Assembly (NCBI GenBank): GCA_031216915.1
Contig: CM062296.1
Location: forward strand, 147,485,340-147,549,339
DNA from: Pictodentalium vernedei
Lineage: Eukaryota; Mollusca; Scaphopoda; Dentaliida; Dentaliidae
Direction of reading: 5' to 3'
DNA length: 64,000 bases
Shown: positions 55,307-64,000 of the stretch, in pieces
Layout: the number at the start of each line of letters is the position of its first letter
How positions within the stretch are numbered: the stretch's first letter is position 1
The notes under the pieces: model-generated
What the model was told of the DNA's origin: nothing
The model's input: only the letters and a program-made list of their open reading frames with translations
Database searches by the model: none
Program-made: the position numbers and the translations under genes

Positions 55307-56845
55307 TCAAGGGAGAGTGTCATTCCCAGTAATACCCGCAATGCGAGGCAAAGAATTTTTATCACCAACTAATTTCAGTCGGTGTTTAAGATTTTTCCAA
55401 AATTTTGTACTAATACAACTTGTCTGTGCCCCTGTATCTAATAAGGCACGTACTCGTTGTCCTTTGATGTTCACTAAGACACTATTCAAAGAAGCAGCCC
55501 CATAATTTATGGTTACTGTTTCCGGTTGAGAATTTCTAAGTTTTTGTTGCCGTTGTTCCCCATTTGGGTAATCATCATTGTTTACTAAGTTATTTCCCTT
55601 GGTATCCATAGAGTGTTTCACTTCCTGTTGACATGGGTTTTTCCAATTACTTCCCCTTGGGTTTTTCCTGTTTTGTAGTTTTGGGTTTTTCCCAAGTGAT
55701 TTCTCTTGGCTCCTTATTCTTGGATTCCTATTTCCTGATTCACATACTTCCTGTTTCTGTTGATTTATTTCAATACAACCCTGCTTACCTGGTTGATTAT
55801 AATCACAAGACTTTTTCATAGTTTGATTTTCATAAGCATTTTTCATATAAATCATAATATCAGGGTCTACATCTACAATGTGTATCTCTTTTAATTGTTT
55901 AGGAGTAAAGTTTTGTAGAACTCTCACATAAACATCTGCACACTTCTGTTTAGGTACACCATATATCCCGCTACTGATGAGTGGGATAGCTATGTTTACA
56001 AAAATTTCTTTGTCACATACCTGTAATACTTTTTGTACAGTACTGTATAAGACATTGAGACATTTATTTTTATCACTGTAATCATTCCAGCGTGGTCCCA
56101 CAGCATGCATCACTTTTAAATATGGCAACATTCCACAAGTGGTAGTCATATTCTCACCTACTGGAAGATTTCCATGCTGTTGAATATATTGTTGACATTC
56201 TTGTTCAAGGGCTGGACCAGCTCCAAGAGCTATAGCTCTAGCAACACCTCCGCCATGGGTTAATTGGCTATTAGCCGCATTCACCATAGCGTCAGTAGCT
56301 ACCTGGGTTATTCCAGTCCTGTATACTTTTATTTCCAGACCACTGGTGGTCCGATAGCTGAAACAATTTTGTGAAGTAAATTTTTCTTGCTGACTGTCCC
56401 TTGCAGGGCAGCCATTTTGTGAGTTGGCCTTGAGTTTCCTAGGCCTACCAGTCAGAGGAATGGTTGTGAATTTTACTGTACAATTTTTCCTGTGATGTGT
56501 GGTCTGACCACACCTTGTGCATTGAATGAATTTACTTTTCACTGTAGGAGAATCATTTTTGGTTCTCCTTGTTTGAGACTGAGTACTTGGCTTTATATTA
56601 CATGTTTTATTACCCGTATTTCCACCTGTCTTATTACTTACATTTTTATTTTTACAATTATTCATACATTCATTTTGTACATTAATTTTCATGTCTCCCT
56701 GGTGATTTCCAGTTGCACTTCTGTTGGGAGCATGTGACTTCTCATTAACTCTGCTCATTGCCCCATATGGGCAGAGTTCCCTTCGTTTAAATTGACTCGG
56801 CAATCGCGAGCGAAGTGGTTTGGCTTCCCACAGCGAAAGCAGCAA
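55307..56845 (-). CDS. Gag-Pol linker: CCHC knuckle, macrodomain, protease start
   Basis: This 512-residue frame, -1 relative to gag, is entered through the frameshift site near its start. It has a third CCHC knuckle (C109-T-R-C-G...H-x4-C122). A full macrodomain follows (about 168-335), with an N-A-A-N motif and GGGVARAI loop (about 189-205) and a SSGIYGVPKQ loop (about 291-300), the ADP-ribose-binding loops of the MacroD/viral macrodomain fold. After a polar linker comes the retropepsin with LLDTGAQTS (about 467-475). TGA at 55307-55309 falls inside the protease, and the same frame continues as pol. Macrodomains bind or remove ADP-ribose; a retroelement carrying one here is unusual. Confidence 0.85.
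   Translation of the reverse strand: MLLSLWEAKPLRSRLPSQFKRRELCPYGAMSRVNEKSHAPNRSATGNHQGDMKINVQNECMNNCKNKNVSNKTGGNTGNKTCNIKPSTQSQTRRTKNDSPTVKSKFIQCTRCGQTTHHRKNCTVKFTTIPLTGRPRKLKANSQNGCPARDSQQEKFTSQNCFSYRTTSGLEIKVYRTGITQVATDAMVNAANSQLTHGGGVARAIALGAGPALEQECQQYIQQHGNLPVGENMTTTCGMLPYLKVMHAVGPRWNDYSDKNKCLNVLYSTVQKVLQVCDKEIFVNIAIPLISSGIYGVPKQKCADVYVRVLQNFTPKQLKEIHIVDVDPDIMIYMKNAYENQTMKKSCDYNQPGKQGCIEINQQKQEVCESGNRNPRIRSQEKSLGKNPKLQNRKNPRGSNWKNPCQQEVKHSMDTKGNNLVNNDDYPNGEQRQQKLRNSQPETVTINYGAASLNSVLVNIKGQRVRALLDTGAQTSCISTKFWKNLKHRLKLVGDKNSLPRIAGITGNDTLP
56747..56791 (-). promoter_or_regulatory. -1 ribosomal frameshift signal
   Basis: The slippery heptamer T-TTA-AAC lies in the gag frame at 56791-56785. 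A 6-nt spacer GAAGGG follows, then a perfect 8-bp stem AACTCTGC / GCAGAGTT (56778-56771 with 56754-56747) and a 16-nt loop that contains the gag stop. The downstream frame is exactly -1. All parts match classical retroviral and coronaviral frameshift sites. Confidence 0.85.
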
Positions 56846-58226
56846 AAGCTCGCCCCTGGTGACCTTTCACCTGCTGGCTGAATATCTAGTGTTCTCACCT
56901 GCTTGGTCAAATTAACACGGCAATCGCGTTTCATGTGGCCAACGCGGTTACAACGATTGCAAACCAGTCGTGAAAATCGTGTCGGTTTCTGATATCTGTT
57001 GTAATTTTGTCCTCCCCTATTTCGGTATTGACTATTGTATGGATTTTTGTTCTGATTCTGATATGGAGGTCGCGCATAACCTCCACTATAGTTTTTCGTT
57101 AAGATATTCACCTTATGGCGTTGGCGCGCCACACCTATGTCCATGGGAGTCTCGTCCCTTGTCTCCAGAGGGAGATCTACAGGTTCTTCCTGTTCGTCGA
57201 TGGAATCACGAAATACAGGGTCCCGATAGCACTCATATTCTTCATATTGTCGGTCAAATGCCTTCCCAAAGGGCGCTTTTCCTTTGGCGGCTTCAGAGCG
57301 GGCGCAAAATTTGATTTTCGCGGCGTTTTCAAATAATGCTTGACTAACAGCGTTTTCTAGCGTCTTGGGCATGCGACGGATTAGTTTCATCCGAACGTCA
57401 TTGTCATACAACCCGTCACAAAAGTAATCTGAGAGGTTTTTCTGAATGGTGGGGTTATCAATTTCCTGATCAAAGGCGTCTTTCACCAGATCAAGCAGTT
57501 GCTCAGCATATGAGACAAGAGTTTGATTTTTCCCTTGCCGCATATGGCGCAACTGATTGGTGGCCATGGTGTTATCCATTGTGGCGCTATAGCGACTTTT
57601 TAGTTCGCCATACAGTTCGGACCAGGGCATTTCAGGATTTTTCTTCATTGTTCTTAAAATAAAATCAGCAACTACGAAGTCACTGGTTTGAGCGGCGATT
57701 TTAGGTCGTCGCTTCTCTTCTACATCATTTGTCTCACAGAAAAGGTCAAGAGATTTTATCCAACCCCGAAAATTCAGGGGGTTCCCGTCAAATTTTTTAA
57801 TATGGGAATGAATGGACTGAGCCTGAGTGGCGTTAGCAGTCTTTGATTTACTTTTTTCACTTTGGCGCACGGTTTCATGCAGGTCGATTATGGCAGAAGA
57901 CGTGGGGTCATTGGCTCGTTTTTCAGCGTCTGCCAATTGATTTTTGACTCTCCGCAGTTTTGCTTGGGCACCGGCTTTGTCAGTAGCTAACTGTAATTCG
58001 AAATCAGCTTTCTGCTGTACCAGTTCTGCTTTAACTTGGGCGAGGGCTGTCTGCGTTTGTTGAAGGGTTTGTTGGAGGCAGCATGCTGCTGTGACAAGCT
58101 CTGAGCTTGAGAGCCCAGTTCAGCGAGTTGCAGCTCATACTGACCCACAAGACCTTCCCTTTCCTGTTTCACTTGAGAAACTTCATCGATTAACCGTTGC
58201 TCTCTGTCTGTCAACGGCGTAGTCAT
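56755..58226 (-). pseudogene. gag: Gag with two CCHC zinc knuckles, one frameshift near the start
   Basis: The start at ATG 58226 (MTTPLTDREQ...) leads into a coiled-coil-like Gln/Glu/Lys region. A frame break near 58085 moves it into the long frame that is open from 57936 to 56755 (393 aa). That part contains a capsid-like helical domain with Trp/Leu-rich blocks (LNFRGWIKSLDLFCET) and the Arg/Gly/Tyr-rich nucleocapsid region. Two knuckles follow, CNRCNRVGHMKRDC (about 326-339) and CFRCGKPNHFARDC (about 366-379). The gag stop TGA (56755-56757) lies in the loop of the frameshift hairpin. Confidence 0.85.
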
Positions 58227-58308
58227 TTTTAATGAATTTTATTACTATGAAATAATTTACAATTTAATTTTTCTGCTGTTAATGAACGTAAAATGAAGAA
58301 AATTGCAC

Positions 58309-58738
58309 CTACCTTGCTAGCACTATAACTGTTGAAACACCCGCGGCTGTCTTTTCAGAATTTCCTGGAATTCCTAGAGATTTTTCACAGTTGCCTGAGT
58401 TTCCGTTTTTCTGATGTTCAGTCAAAAGTTCGATATATCTGATGAGCAACGCTCGGTGCGACCAGTCGAGCGTGGTTTGGATGTGATAGCAATTGGCGGT
58501 CGGCGTTAGTGTAAATAATGGCACGTTGGACATGCAACCAGTTCTACCATGGAGTTGTACCAGTTTTAGATTCAGAGGGTGCTGTCTGCGTCTGCTGCCT
58601 TAGAAATTTCAGCTGCCAGGCGTTCAATTTACCAGTAAAATTAAGGGATGTCTGTCCCTCATAAATATTTAGCAAAAAAGTTCTCACAAGTTCACTGAGC
58701 TCCCCAGCGGCAACATTTTGGGTCCGTTTCGGCTTCAC
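58309..58738 (-). other. Leader region with two short ORFs of doubtful reality
   Basis: Between the primer-binding site and gag are two short frames (58738-58544 and 58533-58309) without recognisable domains. Packaging or splice-donor signals would be expected here, but none can be named. Confidence 0.25.
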
Positions 58739-58816
58739 TGGGTCCGTTAGGGTTAATAGATGTTTCTAGAATGTTCACCCGATCGTTTCAAGAGAGTTAG
58801 AAGTCAGAGTCTACAT

Positions 58817-58832
58817 CCTGGTCAAGGCACCA
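58817..58832 (-). promoter_or_regulatory. Candidate primer-binding site
   Basis: TGGTGCCTTGACCAGG begins 12 nt inside the end of the 5' LTR and starts with TGG, as expected for pairing with a tRNA 3' CCA. The gap is larger than usual, and the tRNA was not identified. Confidence 0.4.
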
Positions 58833-58844
58833 TATAAACTGGCC

Positions 58845-60056
58845 TGTGGCATAGCAGGGCTAAGTACCCCGGAAAAATGATCGTCTAGTGGATTTGGGTT
58901 AGGACTACAATCGTGGCAATTGGCCACAGGACAACTTAACTGTTCAGTCTAGGAGGCAACCAGTTCTGTGGAGTCTGCAACAATTCTTGATACTGCAGCC
59001 GCAGCGAAAGGGTGAATTCAAAACACATAAAAGTTACTTACAGTTTTCTATGTTTATTCATAAACCCTAAATAAAGTTCCTACAATTTAAACTGAAATAT
59101 GCTCTCTCTCTGGTAAATTTATAAACTATATCAAATACGAAATGAGACTAAGTCGAAATTATCGCATCGCTCCCATCGCGTCCTGTGTCTGGAACTGTTG
59201 TCTGGCCTGGCAGCGTTCGGCGGCGTTCTTCCACGAGAATAGGAGAGTGACTTCTTACATGACGGAAGACCAAAGAGAGAAGTGAAGTCTCGGGTGATTC
59301 CGTTGGTTTAAATACGGTTTGATTCGTGCTTACTCGGGCAGATCTTGTTTCAATTGACATCATAAAACACCACAGAACACCACTTATACCCCAAGATGGT
59401 GGAGAGGTATTTCTTAACCCCTTACTTCCATTCCGGGATAGTAGGGCATCCTGCGGGTATCCTATGCTAAGAGTATGCGTTCTCACATTTAAAAGGACAT
59501 TGGCATTTGGTAGGTGTACAATTTCAAAACCGACAGTGCCACCTAGCGAACGTGCTAGATTGCACAATTCTCAGAGCTGAAAGTGATACTGGGTGTGTTG
59601 AGGTTAGGTCGGGTCAGTATACAATGCTAAAATCTGTCAAAAGCATTGTGATGAGGTTATTATAGGTTAGGTTTTTACTAGCTAACATGCCAGTCATAAT
59701 TGCAAATTCTGTCGAAAACACCTTAGTAAGGTTACTTTAGGTCAGACTATTGTCTAATTTCGTGTCTCGTGCTCCACTTCTATAGTAAGTGTGCAGAGTA
59801 CTTTTTTAGGTCAGTTGCACTGATGTTATGCAATGCAAATATACTAGGAATATGAATAAAATTACATAACTTGTGCTTGAAAACAGCGTTTACTTATTAA
59901 AGTTTATACAACAGAGAATTATTACCAAGTAGGACTTGGCCACTCTGATTAACACATTAACACTTCGGGAACCAAGACTCCCAAGTGCAATCATATGACT
60001 CCGACGTGCCCCACGGAGGTTAACCCGACGCGCTCCGTGGAGGGCATTTCGTTACA
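58845..60056 (-). repeat. 5' LTR (1212 bp)
   Basis: On the minus strand it starts TGTAACGAAATG and ends CTATGCCACA (TG...CA), bounded by the CCGAG duplication at 60057-60061. It holds a TATTTAAACC TATA-like box near 59310-59320 and an AATAAA polyadenylation signal at 59058-59053. The duplicated half-units around 59620-59760 (CTGTC(A/G)AAA) are internal repeats. The part 58845-59175 is shared with the truncated 3' LTR. Confidence 0.85.
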
Positions 60057-60061
60057 CCGAG

Positions 60062-60812
60062 TCGCCCACAAAACCTACAAGTATGCGCTCCAAATCGTTG
60101 ATGTAGGCGCCCGCTATAAAGAGGCATAAACGAGGGCAAAGGGGTCGCGGCCGCCCTAGAAAAGATACACAAGCGTGGACCACTGCTGTGGCCAAGCTCC
60201 TTCGGGTCGATCTCGGGCGCGAGTTCATGGGTGCGGTGAATCAGCATGCTGGCGAAACACGGGACGGAAGCCCGCGTGGCCGAGTGGGCGTCCACTGGGA
60301 CCAGGGAATTGTGGAGCGGTTCGACCGTACCCTGGCAGAGCGATTGTTCGGGCACGAACACGCCCAAGAGATGAGGTTACTGTCAGGTGAGAGATTAAGT
60401 GAATGGGTCGCTCGGCTGCCCGCTGTTGTTGCGGCATTGAATGGTGAGATGACTCGCTTAACTAAAAAGAAGCCATCTGACGCCGTCAAGGCCAAGGTTG
60501 TGACACAAAAGCCCTCCTCTGTGATTTCTGGCCGCCTTGTTGGCCTCAAGGAGCAGAAGCTCCCCTCCAATGTGGGTGTTCGCTATCTCTACCAAACAGA
60601 TAGAGCTGGAGGGGGTCACCGACGCGCAAGTGACCCTGTGTGGTCCCTCCTACTGTACCAGCTTGGACGCTCGGTCACCAAGCCCGTCTAACCTGTCCTC
60701 TACTCTTTGGTGGATGGACCAGCCCGTGGCTTCGTCCGAGAAGAGCTGCTTGTGGTGCCTCCCGACACCCAGCTGCCTCCCGATGGAGTAGTCCTTCGGA
60801 CTAAGCACTAGG
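60062..60812 (+). pseudogene. Polinton 2 integrase, 3' fragment
   Basis: The frame resumes after the CCGAG duplication in the middle of the rve core (KTYKYALQIVDV). TAA at about 60146-60148 and a shift follow. 60188-60691 is open, with a candidate second Asp region (RVDLGREFMG), a DQGIVERFDRTLAERL block holding the third acidic residue, and a C-terminal SH3-like part that continues after another break to about 60812. It adjoins the converging helicase gene. Confidence 0.7.
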
Positions 60813-60839
60813 TTTAATGTGCCTCTGGCACTACTGCAA

Positions 60840-62160
60840 ACCATATTTTTCGGCGACACTCTAATCAGGTCAATCGCACGTTCCCCCGGAAGACCCCCCT
60901 GCTGTTGTCCAGCCGGTCAACACTGAACTGCTGTTATCTTTGGGCAGGTAAGTCCACAGCATTTCGATGTTGCATGTCGCACAGTTGTTCTGTTGGTCCT
61001 CCATGATCCACAGGATGTAGTCTACTTTGAGATTGGACCACGGGAGTCCTTTGATGACCTGGTCCGGTCGCTTGTGGATGACAAGCTTTCTTGCGATGTT
61101 TTTGCAGAGCTGCTGCTATGTGGGCTGCCTGACATCAGCACCTTCATCTGGTGGACAAGTCACCCGTTCGAGCTGTTGTTTATACTCCACGGGAAACAGC
61201 GAGGTAGGCGAGGTTGGTCCATTGTCGGAAGTCGTCTATGATCCAAACCTTCTGTGGATCGTGGATAATGAGACCCTGGCTTGAATGGACTGTGAGGGTA
61301 TATCCGAGGCACCAATCATCGATCTTGAAAGCCTGTTCAGCGGCCTCATTGGTGACTTCAACGATGTCATTGAGGACGAGCTTTTCTTCGCGGTCTGTGT
61401 CCAGGATAGGAACCATAATATCCTGTTTTCGGCTGTCCTTGGGGTGGTATAGCAGCGGAACCAGGGTGTCTGGATAGAACTCCTTGTGTCTTTGGACCAA
61501 CAGCACTTGTGCCCGGTCGCGAACCTTCTGCCGTCTAGTGAGGATCAGGTCACCTGGCCTCCATTGTCCATGCGCTCCCATCCGAGACAGCTAGGAGAGT
61601 CTTCCACATCTCCTGACACTGAACCTTGTCAGCCTTGAGGCGTATGTGCCTTTTCAGGGCTTTGAGCGCATCATCGTTTGCCCGGTGGTCAGCCTTGACC
61701 TCTTCGTAATAACCCACTGCTTGGTGTAACCAGTCATGGGGCATCTCACCAGCGATTGGTGGTGGCTGGCCTTGATCACTGGACCTGATAACCTGGACCT
61801 CATGCTGGCCCAGCCAGGCCAAGAACATTTCTAGGATAGGCAGGGACACAGTGCAAACCTCATCACAGATAATAACGCGAGGGATGAACGTTTGGCCCAT
61901 GCGATCTTGCGTCCACTCTTTTTGTCCACTCCACAGGAAGAAGTTATAGTAGGTCAGTGCCTTGACTCCCTACCTCGCATCTCTTTGGCAAGGCGGTGAG
62001 TTGGGGTAAAGACAAGTGCGTCTCGCACCCTGAAGAGCTCGATCGCTCTCGGTGTCTTGCCGCTACAACCTCCACCGTTGAGGTAACTCAGTCGGGTCAT
62101 TGTACCTCGGAGCAGTTGAGTTGGCCAGCTGTTTGGCCTGGCTGACATACTCAGGCTTTG
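60840..62160 (-). pseudogene. SF1-type helicase with HNH-like C-terminus (Polinton 2)
   Basis: Read in pieces on the minus strand. The P-loop region is GGGCSGKTPRA near 62075 (two residues differ from GGGGSGKT-T). Walker B is VIICDEVC near 61875, then DQGQPPP (motif III-like). 61581-61180 carries a late motif GYTLTVHSSQGL and YLAVSR, typical of Pif1/RecD-like helicases. Farther down, CATCNIEMLW (about 60970-60985) and FSVDRLDN...NVRLT...EC (about 60850-60920) resemble a zinc-stabilised HNH nuclease. Frames shift at least four times. The fusion of helicase and HNH-like tail is inferred from collinearity. Confidence 0.6.
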
Positions 62161-62239
62161 GGAGGTAGTCCTATTCGCCCTTGTTACGCCACTAAGCTGG
62201 GGCTACTGGTGGGAGATGAGGCTGTTCAGTGAGGCAGCT

Positions 62240-62270
62240 TGCACACAACCTCCCCCCCCCCCCCACCCCT
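62240..62270. repeat. C-homopolymer tract
   Basis: A run of 15 or more C interrupted by A (about 62251-62268), between polymerase and helicase pseudogenes. It may hide an assembly length error. Confidence 0.5.
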
Positions 62271-62279
62271 CCGCAGTCG

Positions 62280-64000
62280 CACAATCTGGGAGTCATATTA
62301 TATTTGCCTCGAGACCATCGAGCTTGTGCAGCGCGGTCTTTTTCACGTATATGCTGCTGCCCCGTACGCTGCAAGATTCTGGGAGGTTAATATGGGCATA
62401 GGCTAGCATAGAGGCACATAAGTGGGCGCACTGAGGCTGTGGACCATCTTAATGCGTGAAGATGTGGCCCAGAGGGCACCGTTGGGGTGCGCCAACCAAG
62501 GTGCCTCTTTGGCGAGTGTCTCTCACGAGATAATCTAGTTCACCCTGATCCGTGACAAGACGGCGAGTCAATCGTTTACATTCGGCTTTTGCGCCCTGAG
62601 TGAACTTCCCGATGATGCTGCAGACCGGGGTTCGTCCTCTGGAAGCCAGACCTCGGCTTGCTTCGCGAACGCAATGATGGCTTTGCGGACCATTAGACGG
62701 GCGAGGAGACCCCACTCGACGAAGAAGGTGAGCAGAGGTGTGCGGGCCCAGCCCTGCTCGGCGAAAAGCTTCCCAAAACAGGCCAGGGTGATGGGGTGAA
62801 CCCCTTGGTTGAATCCTGTGCCGATGTCTTTAGGGAGGCCCCCGTTGATGGCCACTCTGGTCATCCGGTGGGTGGGGTGTCCGAATCTCTCGAAATAGGG
62901 TTTGGCCTCGCCTCTCCGCGGAATCTGGCAGGGTTGCACTTCATGTCGATGGAGACGACCTCTCTCGTGGCGAAGGTCATGGAGTTCAAGAGACCGCCGT
63001 GGCCGTGCTCCACGCAGGCCTTTTGGATGTCGTCGAGGAGGCGTGGCTCACCCCGAAAATCCTATCAACGCGGGACTCATCGCCTAGATGGGTGCAGGTT
63101 TCATGGAGGGTTTGATGGGTCTCCTGTGTCTTGTAGGTGCGTCCGTCCTGGCGCAGGCCTTCTGGGTGGTTTTGGTGGTCATCCTGAGTCCTAAAGGCAC
63201 GCCCGTCTTGTATGACGAACTGGTCGACGCTGAGCTGTCTATCCTGGACACCTCCGAGTAGTCAGACAGCGATTGGCTCATTTTCGGTGGCCTGTCTGAT
63301 GGCTTCCCAGACATCGTCCTCGTATATCTGGACCTGTCTAGACTGGGGGAAGTTTCAGGTCTTTGGACCAGGCGTGGCCATTATAGCAGATGAGCTCTAC
63401 CTTCCCTCTCACACCATTTCCTCCAAACTGATATTTGCCGCTGTTGTAGATATCATCAACAGCTATATCTTTCATGATGATGGCCCGCTTGAGGATATTC
63501 TCGAGCTCGGCTACATCACCGACCGGTATACCAGCGCCATGGACTCTCTTCTCCCATTCCTCGAATTTCTGTCACTTGGTGGGGGTTAGGTCCTATCCTC
63601 TGAGATCGCCCTCGAAGTGCTCCCCACTCTCTGCGCGACACAGTTGAGATCACTTTCTTTCAATGGTGCTAAGTTTGCTGGATCTGGGTCTCTGAGAGGG
63701 TAGAGCCCGTACACGACCGCGGTGACAGGGTAAGCATTCTGGTAGAACACCTGGTCGATCCCGGTCAGCGCGCTCAAAGATGCCCCGCCCCTTCTTCCTC
63801 TCCGCGCGGACAGGGTCGAACTTATCTTCGGCGCCCCAGTCTCCTTCGTCGTGCTCGCGCAGGAACTTGATTTTCAGGGTAAACGCGCCCTCTGGAAGGG
63901 TTGCTTGCAGTCCCATTGCCATCTCGTCCGTCGTGCGAGCATCCAGGGCCAATCGGCCGGCCCTTGCATGCATACCATCAGCGGTCTCAACGTCGCCGAT
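62280..64000 (-). pseudogene. polB: Family B DNA polymerase of Polinton 2, partial (runs off the window)
   Basis: Minus-strand fragments in collinear order are 63973-63650, 63777-63586, a region around 62939-62568 and one at about 62715-62449. The motif A equivalent lies in SIDMKCNPARFRG (about 62950-62910). It is followed by a region with YFERFGHPTHRMTRVAINGG. Downstream ASMLAYAHINL and SSIYVKKTALHKL near 62400-62320 mark the motif C area, where the D-S pair appears damaged. Many breaks. The N-terminal exonuclease part should lie beyond 64000. Confidence 0.55.

Larger units (their letters stand above)
46024..60056 (-). mobile_element. LTR retroelement with macrodomain, Env and C4HC3 genes
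   Basis: This 14,033-bp minus-strand element is flanked by a 5-bp duplication CCGAG. Its right (5') LTR is 58845-60056 (1212 bp, TGTAACG...CCACA); only the last 330 bp of the left (3') LTR remain (46024-46353). Gene order 5' to 3' is gag; -1 frameshift; knuckle-macrodomain-protease-RT-RNase H-integrase; env; zinc-finger protein 1; zinc-finger protein 2. The RT/integrase order and motifs place it in the Ty3/gypsy group, errantivirus-like with an Env. It is inserted in the integrase gene of Polinton 2. Confidence 0.9.
37618..64000. mobile_element. Polinton element 2 (different lineage), decayed, right end off window
   Basis: A second set of Polinton genes: conserved virion proteins, double jelly-roll capsid protein, packaging ATPase, integrase, SF1 helicase and type B polymerase. 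It is more GC-rich and unlike Polinton 1 in sequence, gene order and gene content (a helicase is present). Nearly every gene carries stops or frameshifts. The element is interrupted by the LTR retroelement at 46024-60056. Terminal repeats are not seen inside the window. Confidence 0.8.

Noticed and set aside
55307..55309. Programmed readthrough of TGA between the macrodomain-protease ORF and pol
   Set aside because: The stop falls inside the protease fold rather than at a gene boundary, and a -1 frameshift already serves Gag-Pol expression. A nonsense mutation is simpler, though sister copies should be checked.
58845..59175. A 331-bp direct repeat as the complete LTR of the retroelement
   Set aside because: With these limits there is no target-site duplication at 59175, no polypurine tract, and the integrase does not resume there. 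The CCGAG duplication and TG...CA ends put the true LTR at 58845-60056.
1..64000. CRISPR arrays, rRNA or intact tRNA genes
   Set aside because: None seen. The repeats present are satellites, MITEs and SINEs of a eukaryotic genome.

Overview
The window is animal genomic DNA, not bacterial or plasmid DNA. It is AT-rich and intron-bearing, and it is dominated by layered mobile elements. One host exon is visible, an SLC22-like organic cation transporter exon with GT-AG borders at 4312-4555 on the minus strand. Other eukaryotic signs are tRNA-type SINEs, MITEs, a ~230-bp satellite, a non-LTR retrotransposon, two Polinton/Maverick elements and an envelope-bearing LTR retroelement. A marine invertebrate, perhaps a mollusc, is my best guess, held weakly.

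Layout. 1-10.3 kb is mostly non-coding: a MITE with an 8-bp duplication (564-1205), two tandem duplications, two SINE pieces, the SLC22 exon, a TTAA-flanked MITE (8855-9097) and a block of 230-bp satellite. 10357-27142 is a complete but decayed 16.8-kb Polinton. It has 734-bp inverted repeats starting AGT, a perfect 6-bp duplication (CATGTT), and genes for integrase, B-family DNA polymerase, adenain-like protease, packaging ATPase, major and penton-like capsid proteins, a fibre-like protein, a phospholipase A2 and several small virion-type proteins. It sits inside the satellite. A 5'-truncated non-LTR retrotransposon (about 27295-29956) is inserted in the same satellite. 30-37.6 kb is repeats, a SINE, another TTAA MITE and a GC-rich minisatellite.

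37.6-64 kb holds a second Polinton of a different lineage, heavily decayed and running off the right edge (capsid, ATPase, coiled-coil membrane protein, integrase, SF1 helicase with an HNH-like tail, B-family polymerase). Its integrase gene is split by a 14-kb LTR retroelement on the minus strand (46024-60056, 5-bp duplication CCGAG).

That retroelement is the most interesting item. It encodes Gag with two CCHC knuckles, then a textbook -1 frameshift signal (TTTAAAC, 6-nt spacer, 8-bp stem). The downstream frame carries a third CCHC knuckle, an ADP-ribose-binding macrodomain, a retropepsin, and an open RT/RNase H/integrase frame. Beyond pol lie a class I fusion-type Env and two paralogous C4HC3 zinc-finger proteins. 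A macrodomain inside Gag-Pol plus zinc-finger accessory genes suggests a retrovirus-like agent equipped to handle host ADP-ribosylation and ubiquitin defences. That functional reading is inference; the domains are visible.

All family names come from motifs and general knowledge of the families. No search was run. Most Polinton genes carry stops or frameshifts, which are described but not repaired.
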